Assembly: GCA_012798745.1 (NCBI GenBank)
Contig: JAAZMQ010000361.1
Span: 1 to 10,807 of the forward strand
Source: Bacteroidales bacterium
GTDB taxonomy: Bacteria > Bacteroidota > Bacteroidia > Bacteroidales > Dysgonomonadaceae
Reading direction: 5' to 3'
Length of the DNA: 10,807 nt
The first letter of the stretch is position 1, and every line of letters starts with the position of its first letter. The notes under the pieces are model-generated. The model did no database searches, was not told the origin of the DNA, and saw only the letters and a program-made list of their open reading frames with translations. The translations under genes were made by a program, and so were the position numbers. This document shows positions 6,147 through 10,807 of this stretch, piece after piece.

Positions 6147-8879
6147 ATGTTTAAGAGAAAATCAACATTATCGAAATTAGCTGTCATCCTATTGTGTTTT
6201 GTAAGTGCGACAGATATTTTTGCTCAAACCGGAATCATAAAAGGAAGAATTGTCGATTCCAAAACCAACGAACCGCTGATAGGCGCTTCGATTCTTGTCG
6301 AAGGTACTACAAATGGTACAGCATCCGATCCGGATGGCAATTTCGTTATTCATAATGTAGGTGTAGGGAGGGTGCGACTTAAGGCATCGTATGTAGCATA
6401 CCGTTCCCAAATCAAATCCGATGTAATTATTAAACAAAACCGGGAAACGATTGTCGACTTTGCATTGTTCCCCAACGAATATGCTCTGAATGAAGTGGAA
6501 GTGGTAGCAAAGGTCAACCGCGAAAGCGAGAATATCTTATTGTTGGAACAAAGAAAGGCGCTGGTCGCCACTCAATCCGTAGGCGCAAAGGAACTCTCGA
6601 GGAAGGGTTTGGGAAACGCAGAAGCAGCAGTAGCCACCCTATCCGGAATATCTAAACAGGAGGGGGTAAAGAATGTTTTTGTACGTGGTTTGGGCGATCG
6701 CTACAATGTTACTACACTCAACGGTTTTCCTGTCCCATCGGAAGACCCCGAATATAAAAATATTTCACTCGCTTTTTTCGGTAAAGATGTCATTCAAAAC
6801 ATCGAAGTTGGCAAGGTGTTTAGAGGAAGCAGTTATGGAGATGTGGGAGGTGCAATTATCGATATATCGACCAAAGAGCAGGTTATCGATGCTTCATTTG
6901 CTTTGGATGTTTCCGGAGGGGTTAACACAAAAACCATCGGATCCGATTTGTTGAAACAACATGGTGTGAATTATGCGGGGATATCCAATAAAAAACGACC
7001 CTCGCCAAATTTACAGGTTTACGACTTTTCGAATAGTCTCGATCCTTCGTCGGTGAGTGTGCCGCTGAATCACAGCTACGGTTTTTCCGGCGGTAAGCGA
7101 TTCTTGATTGGGAACAAACGCTACCCGTTTTCATTTTTTGTGACGGCTGTTCATTGCTCGGATTATTCCTATACAAATGAAACGGTGAGAAATACCACAT
7201 CTACGGGTGTCGTCTATCAAGATATGGCAGGTACTAAATCGTCGCAAAACACCAATCAGCTTGTGCTTGCCAATGCGAATCTTGAGCTCGCCAAAAAGCA
7301 TCGATTGGCTTATAACTTCATGCTGATTCACAATAATGATCAGTATGTGGGTGAATATACAGGCGTGCATACCGATAAATTCCAATCGGGAAGCGTATAC
7401 GATTCTCAAGGATATCTTCGGAGACAGCAAACGAATGACAATCTGCTCATTACTAATCAGTTCATTGTAAATAGCATGTTTTCTGATGCCTTTGTGCTTG
7501 ATGCCGGCGTGTCATACAATAACATTAAAGGAGTTGAACCCGACAGACGGTTGAATCATTTGTATCGAAAAACCGAAACAACTTACGAGTTATTGGCCGG
7601 AACAGGTAATCAGCAGCGATATTTCTCAACCTTGACAGAAGACGATATAAATGTAAAAGCCGGGTTGAAGTATAATTTCCCTGCGAAGTTTTCGGAAGAT
7701 GTCTCCGGTTTGGAAGTAGGTTATAGCGGGCGGTTTTTTGGAGATGCTTTCGAAGCCGTCGAATACGACATGACTGCTGTCGGCAGCGAAACCGTTACGT
7801 TGGATAATTTGAGGCTGGATGATTTGTACAACCAACAAAATTTTAGCGACGGATTGTTCAATCTGGATAGGAATGTCGATCGATATGATGTTACGAAGAA
7901 TATTCATGCTGCTTATACTGAACTAACCTATTGGTTTTCACCGCACTTCATGGGGAGTTTTGGGCTGAGATTCGATGATGTTTATCTCGTGGTAAATTAC
8001 GATGTCGATCGAGGCGGAACACGAGGTCAAGCAAAAATAGATAAATCTTATCTCCTGCCGATGTTGAACCTGAGATACGATTTTAACGATAAACAAATTC
8101 TTCGTTTGGGAGTTGGCAAAACCTATACTTTGCCGCAATCTAAAGAAATATCGCCTTACAAATATATTGGCATCAACTTTAAGAGTCAGGGTAATCCCGA
8201 TTTAAAACCATCGGACAATTACCATATCGATCTTAAGTGGGACTACTATATCGGTCCATCCGAAGTGATCACCTTTGCGGGATTTTACAAATACATAAAA
8301 AATCCGATTCTGCGTATAGAAGCCAATAATGCAGCCGGTTATCTTACCTATAAAAATATAAGCGATTATGCAACGGTTGGCGGTATCGAAATGGAACTGA
8401 GAAAAAATTTAATTAATCGAGTAAGTACCGCAGTAGAAAGAACCAATCGATTATCGGTTGGACTTAATGCTTCATATATTTATTCCCATCTGAAGGTGAC
8501 GAATGTGGAAAATACACCCGAAAAGGATTCCAAACTTGAGGGTGCGGCTCCTTTCCTTTTGAATGCAGCTATTTCCCATACGTATGCTTATCGCAACAAG
8601 TCGTTGACCAATTCATTGGTATGCAGCTATTTCAGTGACAGAATATATACTATCGGAACCACGGGTTTTCAGGATATTGTCGAACAGGGAATTCCAACGT
8701 TGAATTTCGTTTCTTTGGCCAAATTCAATCGGAATTTCGCTATCAAATTTAAAGCTACAAACATATTGAATCCCACTTATAGATTAACACGTCGAGGAAA
8801 CAACGGCGGAGACAATGTGGTCCTAAGCGAATATAAAAAAGGTGTTGACATAAGTTTGGGAGTGACGTGCGATTTTTAG
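6147..8879 (+). CDS. TonB-dependent outer-membrane receptor
   Basis: This 910-residue receptor is predicted to import a ligand across the outer membrane using TonB/ExbBD energy. A signal peptide (1-26) ends at FA before QTG. A carboxypeptidase-regulatory-like domain follows (about 28-110: GIIKGRIVDSKTNEPLIGAS, then DPDGNFVI), which is usual for Bacteroidetes receptors. A TonB-box-like NEVEVVAK (115-122) leads into the plug (about 130-245) with VRGLGDRYNVTTLNG (179-193) and YGDVGGAIIDIS (230-241). The remainder alternates aromatic and polar residues as in a 22-strand barrel and ends in a terminal Phe (VTCDF). The VRGLGDRYN plug motif belongs to a non-SusC receptor group that I recall as often sitting beside secreted beta-helix proteins, as it does here. 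No SusD gene follows. The substrate is not evident, and a siderophore, cofactor, peptide or phosphorus compound are all possible. The start at 6147 fits the signal peptide. Confidence 0.93.
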   Translation: MFKRKSTLSKLAVILLCFVSATDIFAQTGIIKGRIVDSKTNEPLIGASILVEGTTNGTASDPDGNFVIHNVGVGRVRLKASYVAYRSQIKSDVIIKQNRETIVDFALFPNEYALNEVEVVAKVNRESENILLLEQRKALVATQSVGAKELSRKGLGNAEAAVATLSGISKQEGVKNVFVRGLGDRYNVTTLNGFPVPSEDPEYKNISLAFFGKDVIQNIEVGKVFRGSSYGDVGGAIIDISTKEQVIDASFALDVSGGVNTKTIGSDLLKQHGVNYAGISNKKRPSPNLQVYDFSNSLDPSSVSVPLNHSYGFSGGKRFLIGNKRYPFSFFVTAVHCSDYSYTNETVRNTTSTGVVYQDMAGTKSSQNTNQLVLANANLELAKKHRLAYNFMLIHNNDQYVGEYTGVHTDKFQSGSVYDSQGYLRRQQTNDNLLITNQFIVNSMFSDAFVLDAGVSYNNIKGVEPDRRLNHLYRKTETTYELLAGTGNQQRYFSTLTEDDINVKAGLKYNFPAKFSEDVSGLEVGYSGRFFGDAFEAVEYDMTAVGSETVTLDNLRLDDLYNQQNFSDGLFNLDRNVDRYDVTKNIHAAYTELTYWFSPHFMGSFGLRFDDVYLVVNYDVDRGGTRGQAKIDKSYLLPMLNLRYDFNDKQILRLGVGKTYTLPQSKEISPYKYIGINFKSQGNPDLKPSDNYHIDLKWDYYIGPSEVITFAGFYKYIKNPILRIEANNAAGYLTYKNISDYATVGGIEMELRKNLINRVSTAVERTNRLSVGLNASYIYSHLKVTNVENTPEKDSKLEGAAPFLLNAAISHTYAYRNKSLTNSLVCSYFSDRIYTIGTTGFQDIVEQGIPTLNFVSLAKFNRNFAIKFKATNILNPTYRLTRRGNNGGDNVVLSEYKKGVDISLGVTCDF

Positions 8880-8945
8880 AATAATATTACTCAAACGATT
8901 GAATGTAAATTGTTTATTGTTTCATTAATTAAAATTTTATTTAAG

Positions 8946-10121
8946 ATGAAAAGATTTTTTTTACACATTATGATTTTTGCCGCATTGGCGGCGCCGGTAG
9001 GCTTGGCATCATGTGGCAGCGATAGCGAAGAATTGGATACCGATCCTGAAGTAAATAATGAATTATCGGGATCCATCACAGGCGTGCGCACCTTGGATCC
9101 ATCCATCGAATACAAGTTGACCGGTACTTTGATAGTCGAAGAAGGTGGCGTACTGAATATTCCTGCGGGAACTGTCATCAAGTCTCAAAAGGGCTTTAGC
9201 AATTATATTTTGGTATTGCAAGGCGGAAAAATCTTTGCAAAAGGAACAGCCGAAAAACCTGTCGTAATGACGGCAGATGTTCCTGATGCCGGCGCCGGCT
9301 ATTGGGGTGGATTAGTCATTAACGGGAGAGCCAAAATTTCCGGTGTTTCCGGTCAGACTGCCACAGGAACAACCGAAATAAACCCTGCCTATCTTTATGG
9401 GGGCGATAATGATTCCGACAGTTCCGGCGAACTGACATATGTAAAGTTGGCCTATTGCGGTGCTCGTTCAAGTGCAGATATAGAACACAATGGTCTTACA
9501 TTGAACGGCGTGGGTAGTGGAACGAAAATCGAGAATATTTATATTCTTGAAAGTGCCGACGACGGAATCGAATTTTTTGGCGGTGCGGTTGATGTAAAGA
9601 ATTTGTTGGTTGTCAATTCGGATGACGACATGTTTGATATGACGCAGGGTTATTCCGGGACGATTGATAATTGTTACGGCATCTGGGAAACAGGGTATAC
9701 CAGTACCGAAAGCGATCCGCGAGGCGTGGAGGCCGATGGTAATCTCGATGGCAAAACGCCTGACGATGTGAACCAATCCGATTTTGCCATTACCAACATG
9801 ACGATTGATTTGAAATTGGCTCCGAGTGAAAATACCAACGCCATTATGCAGGATGTAATCAAAATACGCAGGGGTGCTGCTGCCGACATTGCCAATGCGT
9901 TGGTAAAAGGAACCGGGACCGTTCTGGATTTGGTAGATTGTACCGATGGAGCAGGTGATGCCGATGCAGCCACCACTATCAGCTTAACAAATCGGTTGAG
10001 TACGCCTATTAAGGAAAAAGAGACCAAGCCCGGAGTAAATAATGCGACAATTATTATCGAAGACAACAACACAGGGTGCCCAACGTCAATTTTTTCATGG
10101 ACCGGCTATACATGCTTCTGA
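8946..10121 (+). CDS. Predicted surface lipoprotein with right-handed beta-helix-like repeats
   Basis: This 391-residue protein has a signal peptide ending in a perfect lipobox LASC, with lipidated Cys23. The next residues, GSDSEELD, form an acidic patch resembling the Bacteroidetes lipoprotein export signal, so it is probably displayed on the cell surface. The start at 8946 was chosen because MKRFFLHIMIFAA gives a compact signal peptide; the frame is open from 8910 but that adds 12 residues of no value. The body has short repeated turns typical of parallel beta-helices: TLIVEEGGVLNIPAGTVIKS, GYWGGLVINGRAKI, LTYVKLAYCG, HNGLTLNGVGSGTKIENIYI. Asp-rich motifs ADDGIEFFGG (204-213) and SDDDMFDM (225-232) could bind a divalent metal. 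Cysteines occur at 171, 243, 332, 378 and 390. Similar Bacteroidetes proteins are often labelled hypothetical or, misleadingly, multidrug transporter. It lies 66 bases after the receptor gene and is probably its partner. No enzyme motif is recognised. Confidence 0.88.
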   Translation: MKRFFLHIMIFAALAAPVGLASCGSDSEELDTDPEVNNELSGSITGVRTLDPSIEYKLTGTLIVEEGGVLNIPAGTVIKSQKGFSNYILVLQGGKIFAKGTAEKPVVMTADVPDAGAGYWGGLVINGRAKISGVSGQTATGTTEINPAYLYGGDNDSDSSGELTYVKLAYCGARSSADIEHNGLTLNGVGSGTKIENIYILESADDGIEFFGGAVDVKNLLVVNSDDDMFDMTQGYSGTIDNCYGIWETGYTSTESDPRGVEADGNLDGKTPDDVNQSDFAITNMTIDLKLAPSENTNAIMQDVIKIRRGAAADIANALVKGTGTVLDLVDCTDGAGDADAATTISLTNRLSTPIKEKETKPGVNNATIIIEDNNTGCPTSIFSWTGYTCF

Positions 10122-10143
10122 TTGAATTTGTCTGAGGTAAATC

Positions 10144-10182
10144 ACAAGAGAGATATCGCGAATTGCGACTGTCTCTCTTTGT
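10144..10182 (+). terminator. Hairpin terminator after the lipoprotein gene
   Basis: ACAAGAGAGA (10144-10153) pairs with TCTCTCTTTGT (10172-10182), with one extra T on the 3' side. Inside the loop, TCGC (10156-10159) pairs with GCGA (10165-10168), giving a stacked hairpin. A T-rich stretch (TTTGTATTTCATTTT) overlaps and follows the 3' arm on the plus strand, which suits termination of the receptor-lipoprotein transcript. It sits between convergent genes and could also slow minus-strand transcripts, although no T tract follows in that direction. Confidence 0.7.
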
Positions 10183-10190
10183 ATTTCATT

Positions 10191-10807
10191 TTACACTTCC
10201 AAATCGATATCGAAGAGTTCGTTCCAAGGGAGTCCCTGTTTGTTGAGTTGTTCCATAAAAGGATCGGGATCAAATTCTTCTACATTGAAAACGCCCGGTT
10301 TTTTCCAGATGCCTTGCAGGAATAGCATGGCACCAATGGTTGCCGGTACGCCTGTCGTATAACTTACCCCTTGTGCTCCGGTTTCACGATATGCCGCTTC
10401 ATGGCTGCAATTGTTGTAGATATAATAGGTGCGTTCTTTGCCGTCTTTTATTCCGCGGATTCGGCATCCGATGGATGTCTGACCGGTATAATTTTCGCCC
10501 AGTTCGCCGGGGTTGGGAAGAACGGCTTTCAAAAACTGAATAGGAACGATTTTCTGACCGTTAAATTCCACTTCGTCGATGCGTGCCATCCCAATATTTT
10601 GAATTACTCGCAGGTGAGTGAGGTATTCGTCACTAAAAGTCATCCAAAAACGTGCACGCCGTATGGACGGAAAATTTTTCACCAACGATTCGAGTTCCTC
10701 ATGATAAATCACATACGATTCTTTTGGACCAATCTCAGGATAAGTCAGTGGTTTATGAATTTCGTGAGGCTCGGTTTCGATCCATTTTCCATTTTCGTAA
10801 TATCTTC
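10191..10807 (-). CDS. Carboxynorspermidine/carboxyspermidine synthase-like (saccharopine dehydrogenase family), C-terminal part
   Basis: The last 204 residues of a larger protein are visible; the N-terminus and Rossmann NAD(P)-binding domain lie beyond the right edge. The visible part runs from YYENGKWIETEPHEIHKPLT through TFSDEYLTHLRVIQNIGMA, VLPNPGELGENYTGQTSIGC and NCSHEAAYRETGAQGVSYTT to the ending NVEEFDPDPFMEQLNKQGLP. These match the LYS1-type saccharopine dehydrogenase relatives of Bacteroidetes. There, the established role of close members is NADPH-dependent reductive condensation of a diamine with aspartate semialdehyde, giving carboxynorspermidine or carboxyspermidine for spermidine synthesis in the cytoplasm. 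The GTG at 10712 is an internal Val in ESYVIYHEE, not a start. The gene is convergent with the lipoprotein gene and functionally unrelated to it. A lysine-metabolism role is a less likely alternative. Confidence 0.9.
   Translation of the reverse strand, partial: RYYENGKWIETEPHEIHKPLTYPEIGPKESYVIYHEELESLVKNFPSIRRARFWMTFSDEYLTHLRVIQNIGMARIDEVEFNGQKIVPIQFLKAVLPNPGELGENYTGQTSIGCRIRGIKDGKERTYYIYNNCSHEAAYRETGAQGVSYTTGVPATIGAMLFLQGIWKKPGVFNVEEFDPDPFMEQLNKQGLPWNELFDIDLEV

Noticed and set aside
8910..8945. Earlier in-frame ATG for the lipoprotein gene
   Set aside because: It would add 12 hydrophobic residues before an already complete signal peptide with a basic start at MKR; 8946 is more natural.
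9674..10072. 132-codon open frame on the minus strand inside the lipoprotein gene
   Set aside because: It is antisense to a well-supported gene, has low-complexity Ser/Ala/Val composition, and has no recognisable domain or promoter.
10710..10712. GTG as the start of the right-edge gene
   Set aside because: The frame continues upstream to the window end with strongly family-like sequence (EPHEIHKPLTYPEIGPKESY), so the codon is an internal Val and the gene is cut by the window edge.
1..10807. CRISPR arrays, tRNA or rRNA genes, riboswitches
   Set aside because: No regularly spaced direct repeats, cloverleaf-like sequence or rRNA-like stretches were seen, and intergenic space is small.

Overview
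The window looks like chromosomal DNA from a Bacteroidota genome, most likely order Bacteroidales. Four things point that way: Bacteroidetes-type promoter boxes (TTG or TTTG, about 19-20 bases, then TAnnTTTG); starts preceded by A-rich DNA rather than strong Shine-Dalgarno sites; a TonB-dependent receptor with an N-terminal carboxypeptidase-regulatory-like domain; and a carboxynorspermidine-synthase-type saccharopine dehydrogenase relative. Genus cannot be fixed from the sequence alone. Base composition is moderately AT-rich and looks even throughout.

Region 1 (about 173-5824, minus strand) is one compact operon for a MacAB-TolC-like tripartite exporter. In transcription order it encodes an outer-membrane TolC-family channel, a lipoprotein HlyD/MacA-type adaptor, a MacB-type ATPase, a separate MacB/FtsX-type permease, and a LytS/YehU-type sensor histidine kinase. 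Two junctions are 4-base ATGA stop/start overlaps, and the other two gaps are 10 and 37 bases. A good Bacteroidetes promoter lies just upstream of the channel gene. The kinase is odd: it has its phosphoacceptor His and N box, but its last 30 or so residues do not follow the family after GSGI, and no LytTR response regulator follows within the 172 bases left in the window. Bases 1-172 hold no recognisable gene, only an AT-rich inverted repeat with a possible promoter box running out of the window.

Region 2 (5825-6146) is a 322-base divergent intergenic region carrying promoter candidates for the exporter operon.

Region 3 (6147-10121, plus strand) is a two-gene unit: a TonB-dependent outer-membrane receptor, then a predicted surface lipoprotein with a right-handed beta-helix-like body. 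There is no SusD, so this is not a classical Sus-type pair. The substrate is unknown, and the pair is the most interesting uncharacterised system here. A strong hairpin terminator follows the lipoprotein gene.

Region 4 (10191-10807, minus strand) is the C-terminal part of a carboxynorspermidine/carboxyspermidine synthase-like gene, convergent with region 3 and cut by the window edge. No RNA gene, CRISPR array or complete mobile element was seen.
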